Of a stretch of 64,000 nt of DNA, positions 1 to 11,072 are shown piece after piece; the first letter of the stretch is position 1; the number at the start of each line of letters is the position of its first letter. Source of the stretch: Rhizopus sp. PT2906 (lineage: Eukaryota; Mucoromycota; Mucoromycetes; Mucorales; Rhizopodaceae); contig JAMYHX010000133.1 of the NCBI GenBank assembly GCA_025529335.1, positions 1 to 64,000 of the forward strand, given 5' to 3'. A model generated the notes under the pieces. That model did no database searches. It was not told where the DNA came from and saw only the letters and a program-made list of their open reading frames with translations. A program made the position numbers and the translations under genes.

Positions 1-817
1 TTGTCATGATCAACACAAAGCATCTTTCCTGTACGGCCAAGACCAGTCTGAATTTCATCAGCAATAAAGAGGACATTATGCTTCTTACAAAGTTCATAAG
101 CCTTCTTCAAGTAACCATCATCAGGAACCATAATACCAGCTTCACCTTGAATAGGTTCAACCAAGAAGGCAGCTACATTCTTACCAACAGCATTAAGTAC
201 CTTCTCCAAATCTTCCAAGTTGTTGTATCTGATAGTAGTCTCAGTTACATTAGGACCAACCAGAGGAAGGTAAGGACCAAATCCGGAGTAAGAATCAGGA
301 TCGGTAGACATCGAGATGACACCAGTCGTACGACCATGGAAATTGTTTTCACAACTCAAGACAATTGCTTCATTTTCCTTGATACCCTTCTTTTCATAAC
401 CCCATTTACGAGCCAATTTGATAGCAGTTTCAACAGCTTCAGCACCAGTGTTCATTGGTAAAACCATATCATACCCAAAGTAATCATGAATATATTCGGC
501 ATAAGCACTATAGATGTCATTATAGAATGCTCTGGAGGACAAGGTCAATTTCTGTGCTTGATCACACAAAGCTTTAACGATTTTGGGATGACAATGACCT
601 TGGTTGACAGCGGAATAAGCAGACAAGAAGTCCATATACTTCTTGCCTTCGGGATCAGTAACCCAAATACCCTTTGCTTCAGAGAATACAACAGGAAGAG
701 GGTGGTAGCTAAACTATATGTTAGCAAGTGTTCAATAAGCACAAGCTATATTACTTACTTGTGAGCACCAAAAGTAGCTTCCTTTTCGACAACTTGCTTG
801 CTAGAGAGATGAACCAT
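1..817 (-). CDS. OAT: Ornithine aminotransferase, N-terminal part (3' end off window)
   Basis: PLP-dependent enzyme that transfers the delta-amino group of ornithine to 2-oxoglutarate in arginine breakdown and proline synthesis. Exons: 817-759 and 708-1, with an intron at 709-758. The junction restores the family signature GAHNYHPLPVV at residues 17-27. About 256 residues are visible. They include NTGAEAVETA (about 106-115, cofactor phosphate region) and DEIQTGLGRTGK (from about 237, with the Asp that contacts the pyridine nitrogen). The catalytic Lys lies beyond the window edge. The start MVHLSSKQ is the first ATG upstream of the conserved block. There is no obvious mitochondrial presequence, consistent with the cytosolic fungal enzyme (yeast Car2), but localisation is inferred. 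The gene is truncated only by the window. Confidence 0.93.
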
Positions 818-1608
818 TCTTGTTTTGTTTTATTTTGAAAGAAAGAAGAAGAGAAGCTAACCGAATTGAAGAGTTTATAATATACAGATAATCCCTATGC
901 TCTGATTGGTTACATGTGACACATCAATTTCACACGGTATAATTTTGTTCAGTGTATGGAATTATGAAATTTAAGATCAGATATAGTTTAGATTCATGTG
1001 CACCTATGGAAATAAGGGGATGTCCTGTGCATAAGCTCATTCCTGACTCCTCTTCATCTAATGTCGTTACTAATAATCCTGGGAATATTCTAGTCACTTT
1101 CAACCCGTTTCTTCCCATCAAGGACAGAGGAAGAATACGCTTTAAGGCTCCGCATTCATCAGCTTTTTGTTGAGTTGTTCTTACTGTTGCTGATTTACTG
1201 ATCAATGACGATAAGTTGTAAGTGTATCGCAAGAGATGATGTTATTACTATATAGCACGAGTAGAGTTATTGAATAAAAGACTCTGAGCGTGTTTTATGA
1301 CAGAATAATAATAATATCATCCACTAAAAACATCATATTTGTTTAGTAACTCGTAGTCCTTTGATGAATGTACCACTTCGCCGACGTCATAAACAAAGTT
1401 TGTTTGTTACACTTTAGGTGACTTTAGCCCTTACAACTCTCGTCAATGTTTGAATTTCCTAAAAGAGAAATTCGGAAAGTTCAAACATGATACTTAATAA
1501 ACACACACAGAACTTAATATCAATGTCAATTCATCCTTGATTACTTTTGTCTAAAATATCATAGACTTTTAACCCTCTTTTTCCTATTTTTTGATACTTT
1601 TATTAAAT
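818..1608. other. Intergenic region between OAT and eS1
   Basis: Holds the OAT promoter and the 3' flank of eS1. Two overlapping open frames at about 930-1232 (minus) and 952-1173 (plus) have no recognisable domain and no intron logic; they may be a decayed repeat. A perfect 9-base inverted repeat (ATGTTTGAA ... TTCAAACAT) closes a 43-base hairpin at 1446-1488. Otherwise I see nothing. Confidence 0.5.
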
Positions 1609-2677
1609 TTAAACAGAAGCTAAGATAGGGGGTTCAACAAATTCCTTAGCGGCCTTGGCGCCAGTGTCATCAGCAGCAGCGGCAGCACCACCGTGAAGGG
1701 CCAAGAGAGCAGAGACGTCAAACTTGGGAGCCTTAAGGATCTTGACCTTACGAATGTAGGTGTTTTGAAGAGGGTAGATACCTTGGCAAGCCTTTTCAAT
1801 ACGGACAGCAATAGCGTCTTGAGAAGCGTGAGAGGCAGAGCTGGTGATCTTGGCAACCAATTCCTTAAGATCGCAAGCAGAAGCTTCTTCGGTCATGATT
1901 TCAAACATCTTCTTACGGATTTGACGGATTTGAGATGATTGAGCATAGGTAGTCTTCTTGATTTGGTTACGACGACGAGCAGTGAAGGAAATGGCAAAGA
2001 GACGAACCAAGTAGCCATCAGTGGTCTTGATGTCAACAAAGGCTTCGATAAGAGATTGCCACTTCTTAACCATGGATCTGAGCTTATCAGTGGTCATGTC
2101 CATGCCATAGAAGTTGGTAAGACAGTTCTTGCCTTGAATTTCATCAACCTTGAGCTTGATCTTGCGGAAGGCACGGCCTTCATCCTTGGACAAGTCACCG
2201 AGAGAGACTTCGACGACACGACCATTAAGGGAGTCGTTGGCGTTACGAAGACCTTGAGTACGGTTGACCAAGGTCTTACCAACTTGACGAACTTCAAACA
2301 TGGAAGGAGCCTTGATGTCGTACCAGTCCTTACGGGTGAAGGGATCAACACTAATTAAGAGAAAAAAATGTTTAATGGACAGTTGATCAAGATGCACATG
2401 TTAAAAGAAGGAGAAAGAAGCTGCCATGTGTTATAATTGTCAAAGTTTGATGTTGAATTTATACAAGAAAATGACGAATCTGCACAAGTCCAACATAGTG
2501 TGTCAATTGCTTTCCCCTTTCCTTTGTACATGTGCTGTATCGCTGAATCTACTTACACCTTCTTCTTCAAACCCTTCTTTCCTTTACTAAGGCGCTTATT
2601 CTTGCCAACAGCTAATCATCAAAGAGATATATTAGACGTATGATGGATGGATGGATGTAGGTATATGCATTACCCAT
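1609..2677 (-). CDS. RPS1: 40S ribosomal protein eS1 (S3a)
   Basis: Small-subunit ribosomal protein at the mRNA exit side of the 40S platform. Exons: 2677-2674 (ATGG only), 2611-2557 and 2350-1609. Introns are 2612-2673 and 2351-2556. The joined protein has 266 residues, close to human RPS3A (264). It starts MAVGKNKRLSKGKKG and runs through KKKVVDPFTRKDWYD, so both junctions are fixed by the family. Further family blocks are GKNCLTNFYGMD, VKKWQSLIEAFVD, KTTDGYLVRLF and RQIRKKMFEIM. The first coding exon is only 4 bases long, a pattern shared with eS30 next door. The gene is divergent from eS30 with 252 bases between start codons. Long opposite-strand open frames here are shadows caused by strong codon bias. 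Confidence 0.97.
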
Positions 2678-2929
2678 AATGTCGATATAAAAGAGGGATT
2701 CCTCAAGTTCTGCAGGCTACTGAGGATTTCGCTTCCAAGAGCGTCGTAGCTTGAATATTTGATAACAGCAGCAAATGGCTTACCAAATTAAATGTCTTTT
2801 AAAGTGTTCGGTCCGGAAAAATAGAGGGAAAGGCAAAGTAGTCAGCTATAGACGGTCCAAAATTTTTAATAGCCAGCCAAGTGACGAAGGCAACAAGTCC
2901 CTTCTCTTTGTAGATTCAAAACATCCACT
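2678..2929. promoter_or_regulatory. Shared divergent promoter of eS1 and eS30
   Basis: The two ribosomal-protein genes start back to back with 252 bases between their ATGs, so one promoter region probably serves both. I cannot name a specific factor site. That the two genes are co-expressed is inferred from the arrangement and shared function. Confidence 0.6.
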
Positions 2930-3237
2930 ATGGTAAATAAAGAATGAAGCATCCATCCATCCAACAATGAATATTAAATGTATATTAGGGTAAAGTTCAC
3001 GGTTCCCTTGCTCGTGCTGGTAAAGTAAAGTCTCAAACCCCCAAGGTTGCTAAGCAAGAAAAGAAGAAGCCAAAGACTGGTCGTGCTAAGAAGAGACAAA
3101 TCTACAAGTAATTGTGATGAATGTATGCAATAACAATGAATCTAACATGTTGCAATAATAGCCGTCGTTTCGTCAATGTTACCACTCAAATTGGTGGCAA
3201 GCGTAGAATGAACCCTGCTCCTACTCAAGGTCCTTAA
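2930..3237 (+). CDS. RPS30: 40S ribosomal protein eS30
   Basis: Small basic 40S protein near the decoding centre. Exons: 2930-2932 (the ATG alone), 2989-3107 and 3162-3237. Introns are 2933-2988 and 3108-3161. The product has 65 residues beginning MGKVHGSLARAGKVKSQTPK, followed by RRFVNVTT and KRRMNPAPTQGP. It aligns end to end with yeast Rps30. There is no ubiquitin-like (FUBI) fusion in front, unlike animals; the fungal form is free-standing. The start is fixed because only an ATG-only first exon followed by GGTAAA gives the conserved N-terminus. The gene is shorter than common ORF cut-offs and is easily missed. Confidence 0.95.
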
Positions 3238-3968
3238 ATGACTTTTTACAATAAAACAGACGCTATTTTATTTGGATATCATAGTTACACCATTGAATAT
3301 GCCGCTTCTTGTCAAATTGATCAAGAGAGATTGAGAATATGAACAAGAAGGATACGAGACAATAGTTAAGAAAAAGAGAGGGAATGATTGTATAATAGAA
3401 AAGGGAATTATGTTTTAGTTTAAAACCATTTGCTAAACAAGTGTATACGTATCTGAGAAAAGTGATAATGTCATCAAGTTCTTCGTTATCCCCGCGCATT
3501 ATTATATTTTGGTTTCAAAAAGTAGGTACAAGTATGATTTAACGGATAAATATTCTACCTCTTTATAATTTGTATGTACTACATGCTCAGTTTTGAAAGG
3601 ATCCACTTGTATGAATAAAGAGTTGATTAGATCTGTCGCTAGAATTTGTTGCTAGGATATATATTGAATGATGTTGACAGGGACTTTTTTGTAATGAAGA
3701 GTGTAATAAAGAATAACAATAGCTAAATTGTTTTGCAACCCAGCGATTTCTGAAACATATTGTGCAAAGCACTGGTAACCAACACAAGACTTTCACTCAA
3801 TTGATTTACTATAAAAGGTGGTGAATAAGAGAGTAAGACCGAAAAATCAAGGGCAGATGAGCGAAACAAAAAAATAGAGAAAAAGAAGAAGAGAGAGAAA
3901 TAAAGAGGAGAATAGATTCCCCTTTTCTCTCTCTCTTTTGTTCCTTTACTTCTTGACTATACACAAGC
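3238..3968. other. Intergenic region, eS30 to F-box gene
   Basis: AT-rich, with purine-rich and CT-rich tracts at about 3850-3945 just upstream of the F-box gene start, typical of fungal 5' UTR/promoter DNA. Short open frames on the minus strand show no domain. I see no RNA gene. Confidence 0.5.
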
Positions 3969-5249
3969 ATGCGTATGCTGCCAGATCCTATCCTTTATAT
4001 AATATTTTCTTATATACCAATTCAAGACAGATGGCAAATATCAAGGTACAATATAGCACGACATATACGTTTAAATGACTTATAAATGAAAATCAGGGTG
4101 TGTCGACAATGGTACTCTGTTTTACATGATCCATACCTGTATCAACACATTGTTCTTAAAGATATCGAATTTAAACAACTTTTACTGTCTATGAAAAAGC
4201 TAATTCATATCTCACCTTTTATAAAATCTATAACAATGGATGGTTGCTATTCTGACTTTATAAGGAGAACAATTGTCTCAGTTCCTTTTTCAAACTCAAG
4301 TTGTGATGTACCCCCATTATATACACATATACGAAACCTTGAAGTGGATCGAAGAAGACAAGAATATAAAAAGCATGATTATGACTTACATCAAACATTC
4401 TCAAATTACTTTTCTCAACTTATGGCCCTCAGAGGAAGCACAATAACGTCCCTTTGTATTATCAACTGTCGACTAGACTTTGAAATGACTGAATTATTTT
4501 GCATCATTATTTGTGCTGGTCACAAATTAACAAGTCTCTACTATGAAAACAATGACGATCAGGGGATTGAATCCCCTCAGCTACTTCAAACATTAGTAAT
4601 GTCCACTCCTAACATGAAACATTTTTGCGGTCGTCATGCAGGAATGAATGATGTAGTACTAGGAACAATCAGCAGACGGTGGCTGTCACTTGAAACACTC
4701 ACACTTTACAATTTGGGAAAAGAAGGCAACTCTGAAGGGGACAGTAGAAATACATTGACTAATATATCACATCAAGCATTTTTAGAGCTACTATGTCAGT
4801 GTAAAGAACTCAGGTCCCTAGAACTTTATGATCTCGCTTGTATCACCAATAGGGATTTGGCTTTATATAACAAAGAGGTAGAAAGATTGAAATCAAAATC
4901 CAAGACGAGATACCGACCTTACCCAGAAAAAGGGGCTGAACGGAGACCAGGTGGCTCAGTTTGTCAATTACGTGTAACAAAATATAATACAACACCCTTA
5001 TCCATGCCAGGTTTTCATGATCTGCTACGATTATTTCCAAATTTGGTCAGGCTGGAATATGTGACAAATTTCAATACATTCTATAATCAATTTGAAGGTG
5101 TTACTTTGGAACTATTCGAAGCAGAGAAAGCATCTGTAGATTGCTTGATGAAGTCAAAATCGCTTATTTATGAAGGACGATGGTACGAACCAATGACAGC
5201 AGAACAATACCTTACAGCAGGATTACTAAGAAGCCTTGGTGCCTACTAA
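3969..5249 (+). CDS. F-box protein with leucine-rich C-terminal region
   Basis: Probable substrate-recognition subunit of an SCF ubiquitin ligase. Exons: 3969-4045 and 4097-5249, intron 4046-4096. The product has 409 residues. The intron lies inside the F-box: exon 1 gives MRMLPDPILYIIFSYIP and exon 2 gives VCRQWYSVLHDPYLYQHIVL, together the classic LP-x-E/P-ILxxIFSYLP ... CRxWxxL pattern at residues 4-45. The rest is weakly leucine-rich (for example SLETLTLYNL and LRSLELYDLACITNRDL), as in F-box/LRR proteins. The open frame alone would start at 4086 and lose half the F-box, so the upstream exon decides the start. The substrate is unknown. Neighbours give no hint. Confidence 0.85.
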
Positions 5250-6260
5250 CCATTATACCCCTTAAAATAAAAATGATAATTTCTATAATAAGCTAATGGC
5301 TGAACTTTTCGTTATGAAGGAGCAAACATCAACAAAGCTTTATTTTGTAATATTTATGATAGAAGGCTTGTTTATACTAAATTGTCATGATTGCTCTGAC
5401 AAATTATCATCTTCTCCTTTCAATATAATATAATAATAATAAAATGACAATCAGTGCAGATTTCAATATCAAAAGTTGCATGGAAAATACATTTTAATTA
5501 TTGGAATAAAGAAAGTTGGAAAAGATAGACTCAAGTAAAGTCATCTTACTTGTTCGGTAGGTCCAAGACTCAGTTGATTAATCAATAAACAGAGAGGAGA
5601 ACAAGATGGGGCTACTAAACTTTCTCCTGGATAATACAGCCTTAGGTTCCCTTTTTAGTACCAAAATGATGTTACCAAGTCTTTCAATAAATTCTATTGC
5701 TGATGATTAGAATGTAGATATGCTATATGTGAATACAATACGTTTATTCCTTCCTTTGTCAATAAAACATTATGAACCTTGACATTGCCCCTATTTTGCC
5801 TTTCATGTATAGTTTATCAAATCAGATTGTCTAAGCAAATTGAATGAAAAGCCACTGCAATCTATTCCTTGTGTATTTCCCTGGTGTATGCATAGTCCCT
5901 GCCTTTTCATAATTGTGTTGCACCACTATTACTATTGTTAGTTGTTCATAAATTGATACCACCATCTGAATACAACCCAATCAGCCATGAATGCATTTTC
6001 AAATTTATTCATCAACAAGGGCAACATTTATTGATATTAACTTTCTTTGCTACAAAGAATCTATCTAAGGCTATTCTGCCCAAGAAACAAGAACTAAAGA
6101 CGAGAAACCTTGATATTTCTTTCAATACATTGTTCAAAGCTTTAGTAACAATGTTGATTTATCTTTGCCACAACTACAAGAATAGATTATGTTATATTCT
6201 ACATTGTTATTGTGTGGAAATCTCGTTCAAACTTTGTAAGTGAAGTAGCTCAAGAATACA
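5250..6260. other. Intergenic region
   Basis: AT-rich, including the 3' flank of the F-box gene. An unspliced frame at about 5935-6243 gives a 102-residue product with no recognisable domain. I do not call a gene. Confidence 0.4.
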
Positions 6261-6524
6261 ATGGTTACAAGAATGGCAGGTCACCCTGGAAATCCCAAAG
6301 GGGCCAATCAAAGAGAACAGAGCTTGAACGATCTTTATTTTTATGCAAACGCTATCCTGATCACTCTCCTTCCTTTTAGCCAACCTACAAAATTAAAGCC
6401 TATTCATTTAGGGACAGTACCCAGCACTATGAAGAACAATACAAGAGCAATCGGCATTGATACCGATGTGTATGGACCCACTCGTTACGTTCCACAAGCA
6501 ATTAAAAAGCATTTGACTGAGTAA
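6261..6524 (+). CDS. Hypothetical 87-residue protein
   Basis: Open frame starting MVTRMAGHPGNPKGANQRE, with a short hydrophobic segment (YANAILITLLPF) at about 28-39 and a basic tail. I do not recognise a family. Its composition is more protein-like than the surrounding intergenic frames and the ATG context is reasonable, but there is no motif, intron or neighbour to support it. It could be a small single-pass membrane protein or chance. Confidence 0.25.
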   Translation: MVTRMAGHPGNPKGANQREQSLNDLYFYANAILITLLPFSQPTKLKPIHLGTVPSTMKNNTRAIGIDTDVYGPTRYVPQAIKKHLTE

Positions 6525-7505
6525 TGCTATTTAAAGCATTGGACATGTAAAAGCTAACACTTACAGGTTTATTTAAAATAACATTATCAAAACTTGAAAA
6601 CATTGCAATTAATTGGTCATTTCTTTTAGTAGATAGGAACAATCAGTAATGCCAAATTGACGAAAGGGGAGGACGAAAGGTGTGGCACTCCCGGCCCCAA
6701 GCCATATTTGTTCAAAAATATTTTAAGCCCCCTCCCTTTTATATTCTCATTTTCTTGGAGAAAAGTTACCTTGATTGATGTATTGTTTTGAATTAAGAGG
6801 CGCGATTGTAAGATTTAGTACCACGTCTTTCGTCCTCCTTTCGTCAGCTTTAGCATTAATAAAGAAAGTAAGCTGCATACCCTTGCATATAGAAATATAC
6901 TTGCATATACTTGCATATTTTAGATATTCATGCATCTAAAAAAAATCATAAATTGAATGATAACTACGCAATATAGCAACCGTAACCAAGTGACAGAGTA
7001 AACTTGAGTATTCATGAAATTCATATGGCCCGTGAGCTGATGTGAAAGGATATTTTAGGTTACATTTCATATGTGTTCTAACGGAGATTACACATTTGTA
7101 TTTTATTCACATGTAATAATTATGACGATTATCTGTAATACCGCAAAAAAAGCTGATGATCCCTCCCCAACTCACTCTTTGTCTGTCTGTCTTTCTGCTT
7201 GTCTGTCCCTCTCCGAAAATGTTCTCGAAGGAAAGATGCTTTATTTGGAACCATGTAATCACGTTTTCCCTATTTTTATTTTAAATACATTTTATTTTAT
7301 TTTTTCTTCTTCTTTTTCTCTTTTTCGTTGAATTACACTTTTCTTACTTTCTTTACTTCGAATAGAATCGTTTTCTTTACCGCGCTTACAGTTTTTTTTT
7401 TTCCTTTTTTATTTTTTATTAATAATAATATTATTATTACTATTACTTTTTAGTATAATCTTATAATAACATCCTTTAACCCATTCCATTCACTTTTATA
7501 TCACT
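6525..7505. other. Intergenic region with inverted repeat and pyrimidine-rich promoter
   Basis: Contains an imperfect ~29-base inverted repeat (6659-6688 and 6818-6846), short ACTTGCATAT-type direct repeats at about 6880-6920, and strongly CT-rich DNA from 7160 to 7480 that is probably promoter and 5' UTR of the IQ-motif gene. Confidence 0.5.
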
Positions 7506-9247
7506 ATGGCAACCAATTTTTCTCCAATTATGCTTCATCATCCGACGTCTACATTTCAAGATAAAATTCAGGTAAGCCTAAAGAATAATAATAGTAATAA
7601 AACGTGGTAAAAGTAGTACAAAAATCTAATTGGTGTTTATATAATATTTATTTCTATTAGGCGACACCTATAATTGAAGTCACTCAAAGGCTCGCACCCG
7701 AATTATATGAATATGAATTCCCACCAAGATCACGTATTATGGCTATCGAATCCAGCATTGAAAATGATGATGAATACTTTGATGAATCCTCCTTTACAAC
7801 CATTTCTACTGATTTCCATGACTGCTACGATCCGCAGTTAGATAATGATCAACATCAGTTTGACGAAGATGATGATGAAGTAGAAGAGGTTGACGATTTA
7901 TTATATTATATTAATGAATCATTTCCAAACAAGACCGAATTCATTTCAGACCATCAGTTATCACCTCTTCAATTACCTTCTCAATATAGACGTCATGATA
8001 GAGAAGAATCATACGATTCGACAGGAACCATCAAACAGAACCCATTAGGTCCATCTTCATTTTTATCTGCACAACATAGACAGCTTTATCTTGAAAGAGT
8101 ACCTGAAGAAGAAAGAATTAATTGGGATGAACATGATTACATATTTCCTACTGAAGATCATCATGTCGTTCGAAATACAAGCGTACACCCTTATCAACTT
8201 GATGATGACGATAATGATGAAAACCAGAGTATAGGATCCAAAGTAGTCTTGATCAAGTTGAGCAAGACTAAACCACCAATGATCATTCACCAATCTGATT
8301 ACTCAGATGAGGGCTACGACGATAATGAGGATGACTATAGAAAGGAATTACCTATTGAATCAAGTTCGAAATTCATCCCTTTGGATGACGATGACTTTTT
8401 GGATTCAGATACCATTCGTACATTAGCTGCAGTAAAGATACAAGCAGCATGGAGAGGTTACAATTATCGACGCAAACAAAGATTAAACCCACATTACCGT
8501 GTGCTGGCTGGTCTAGCAACTATAAATAATACAATACATAAGCAAAATTATAACCACCTCTTAGACCGTATTCATCAATTAGAACATCGCTTAAATGAAG
8601 AAACTGCTATGCGTATTGCATTTGAAAAGGCAATGGAAGATATGACAATCTTGATGGATCATCAACACAAGGTTTTGCATGAAAGATTAGAACATGAAGT
8701 CAACCTTAGAAAGACATATGAACAAAAGATGGAGGATACTGTCAGCTTGATCAAGCCATTAGAAACTCGTTTACGCAATGAGTCAAAGGCAAGAGCAGAT
8801 ATGGAATCCATGATGTCAAGGGTACTGGATCAGCTACATGATTTGAAATCTAATTTCAAAAAGGAAGCAGAAGAAAAGAAGATAATGCAACACAAGTTAA
8901 ACGAAGCATTGGATGAAGTTTCATCCTTGAAGAAACTTCAAATCTCTTCACAACTTCCTTCTCGGCCAAGCATTGTTCCTTCTAATCGCTCACCAAGCGT
9001 CATTCCATCCAAACGCACTCCAATGTCTAATCGATCTGCAAGTGTTACTTCCTCTATTCGTTCATCTGTACCATCTTCTCGTCCCACATCTAGAATTGCA
9101 TCCAAACCTATCAGCAGACCAGTGACACCCTCAGCAAATACCATTCGTAGAACAGTAACACCCTCATCTCATCAATTATCTTCGACCAGCCGAGCTGCGG
9201 AGACAACCGTAAAAAGGTCTATGTTATCATCCTCATCAAAGAAATAA
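7506..9247 (+). CDS. IQ-motif coiled-coil protein
   Basis: Exons: 7506-7571 and 7661-9247, intron 7572-7660. The product has 550 residues. The N-terminal ~270 residues are acidic and low-complexity. One IQ motif (AAVKIQAAWRGYNYRRKQR, about 276-295) predicts calmodulin or light-chain binding. A coiled coil follows (about 311-450) with repeating heptads. The C-terminus is a basic Ser/Pro/Arg-rich tail with repeated short units (RSPSVIPS, SRPTSR) of the kind found in microtubule- or septum-associated proteins. The upstream exon keeps the same frame and supplies a better start than the internal ATG at 7739. I do not recognise a named orthologue. A cytoskeletal scaffold is inferred from domain order only. 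Confidence 0.8.
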
Positions 9248-9412
9248 CAGTTTCATTTGTACATTGTTTAATTTTTTTAATTTTTAATTCCTTTATGTGT
9301 AAGCACAAGCTTTTTTTAGAATAAAATTGATTCCATCTAGACTTTTTTCTTGGTTAATTCGCTTAATAGAACTGTTCCTACTCTACATATTAGCCTTAGT
9401 TTGTAAATGCTT

Positions 9413-9744
9413 CTAATACTTACCAACAACAAACAATAGAATAACAACAGATATCAGTAATATTCTTATATTCCAATAGATACGGTTAAGTTTCCTATCT
9501 TCATTATTATCATTCTTTGCTTCTTTCGTTTCTTCTTTATATCTTAAAGAGTTAATCAGGTCATCACATACACATACAAAGAGATTTTACCTTTTTCTTC
9601 AAATGCCGCGTTCTTTATATCATCCATCATATTAAATATGATATTATCTACTTCACTGGCTGATTGTCTGGGTACTTTGCTTCCATAATATGGGATAGTA
9701 GATTCAGAGGTTGAGGTTGAATTATCTTCTCGGTTATTTGTCAT
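9413..9744 (-). CDS. Small tail-anchored membrane protein
   Basis: Exons: 9744-9591 and 9534-9413, with a 56-base intron (9535-9590) that has a good TTAAC branch site. The product has 91 residues. It starts MTNNREDNSTSTSEST, then a short amphipathic stretch (ASEVDNIIFNMMDDIKNA) and a charged linker (EEKEETKEAKNDNNEDRK). It ends in one hydrophobic segment (WNIRILLISVVILLFVVG, about 72-89) two residues from the C-terminus. This is the layout of tail-anchored proteins such as SNAREs or organelle adaptors, with the bulk in the cytosol. I cannot assign a family. A shorter intron using the GTATGT donor inside the same region is possible. Each exon alone looks unremarkable. Confidence 0.5.
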
Positions 9745-10601
9745 TTGTTACATATAATAAAAATAGAATAAAATATATAAAAAAAAAATATCTTTTTATT
9801 ACAAATTTAGAGACAAGAGAAAAATGATTGAAATAAAAACTATTAAAAAAGAGAAACACAATCACTTCAAAGGCGTTTACATTTTCCTTCCCTTTCCCTT
9901 TTCTTTTTGTTTTCTTTTTATTTGCCATGGTTACTACAATATGCCACGTTGTCAAGTTACACATTCTCCATTCATATATATAGTAGAGTGCATATTTCTG
10001 TTGCCACGTTGTCAAATTCTCCGAATTGTGTCATTTTTTAAAAAATTTCCTTATTTGTACAGCCGATAGAAGAGGTATCTTTTAGGCTTATTGTAGTGTC
10101 AAACCAGCTTTCTTTATAGCTGTTATCACATCGACTTATTTACATATAAAATTTATGTCAAAATATAAAAAGTGGAATATCATTTTCTTAAAATAGTGCA
10201 TTTCCAAAACCAAAAGTGCTGCTGTTAAAAACAGCTTCCTTTACTAAATTTGTGTTGAACTTTTCAAAATCAACTTTTTGATAAATAAAATGCTACTGTC
10301 CAATGGTGGCACAAAGCTCGGTGACCTTTCAAGGTACATAGAACATTTAAGCATGTACAGTATATGTTTTCTTCATTTCATAAATGTGACATTATAAGCA
10401 AATATTCAACTTGTCCATGTAAATGAGCAATGTATAATTGGCATAGATACAACAGGATCGAACTCCAGACTATGCTGTTGGGATTGATACACAACTTTTA
10501 AGGATAAACGTTGTCATTACTTGTTATTTCTGTGCATAAATCATAGTATAAAATGTATTCTTTGAAAATAATGTTTACTCTGGAAAATCACTCTAATAAT
10601 A
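9745..10601. other. Intergenic region with a 14-base direct repeat
   Basis: AT-rich. TGCCACGTTGTCAA occurs at 9942-9955 and again at 10002-10015, exactly 60 bases apart. Each copy contains a CACGT core, so it could be a factor site upstream of the tail-anchored gene. No gene seen. Confidence 0.4.
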
Positions 10602-10760
10602 CTAATTTGTATTGGAATTTAGCCATCCGCTTAAACAAAGCGTCGTATTAGCACTTGTCCTTACTCGTCACAAAGGGCGAAGCCCTTAAGCCTGCGACAG
10701 CACGACAACGTGCAAAAACGAGCGTAGCGAGTTGGAAGCGGCTAGTTTGTATTGGAATTA
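10602..10760. mobile_element. Small GC-rich Helitron-like remnant between direct repeats
   Basis: A segment of ~120 bases, clearly richer in GC than its surroundings, lies between two near-identical 19-base repeats (10602-10620 and 10742-10760, sharing TTTGTATTGGAATT). Read from 10626 to 10745 it begins TCCGCTT and ends GAAGCGGCTAG, inserted between A and T. These are Helitron-style ends, with short complementary termini (CCGCTT/AAGCGG). It contains GGGCGAAGCCC and ACGAGCGTAGCGAGT, the latter a hairpin-like block just inside the right end. It could instead be a target-site-duplicated insertion of another type. No coding content. Confidence 0.4.
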
Positions 10761-11072
10761 GATCATAAAATACGTTGGAAAATATGCAAGTAACACAAAC
10801 TTTTACCGGAAATTTACCGCACTCTGAGCTTTTTGTTACTATTTGTTCGAAGCGAGCCTCGGACTACAATCATATGAGCTTACTTTCCCCTTTTTCTCTC
10901 TCTCTCTTCTGATTTTTTCTTTCTCTCACTCCTGATATTCATTTTTACAATACTATAAAACCCTTTTTAAAGGAATCTGATATGGACATGACTTGAAAAA
11001 GAGAATAAAAGGCCAATTCATATAGTCCCTGTTCACTAGCATTATGTTCCCATTTTGACACTTATTAGAACA
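10761..11072. other. Non-coding DNA upstream of the Helitron fragment
   Basis: Pyrimidine-rich (10885-10930) and AT-rich. Probably the 5' flank or leader of the Helitron gene. I cannot place the element's left end with confidence. Confidence 0.35.

Noticed and set aside
930..1232. Overlapping open frames on both strands upstream of OAT
   Set aside because: No domain, no splice logic, and overlapping both strands; at most a decayed repeat.
1693..2358. Long plus-strand open frames opposite eS1
   Set aside because: They mirror a highly codon-biased ribosomal-protein gene and have no protein similarity; shadows.
5935..6243. 102-residue open frame
   Set aside because: No motif and no support beyond length in AT-rich DNA.
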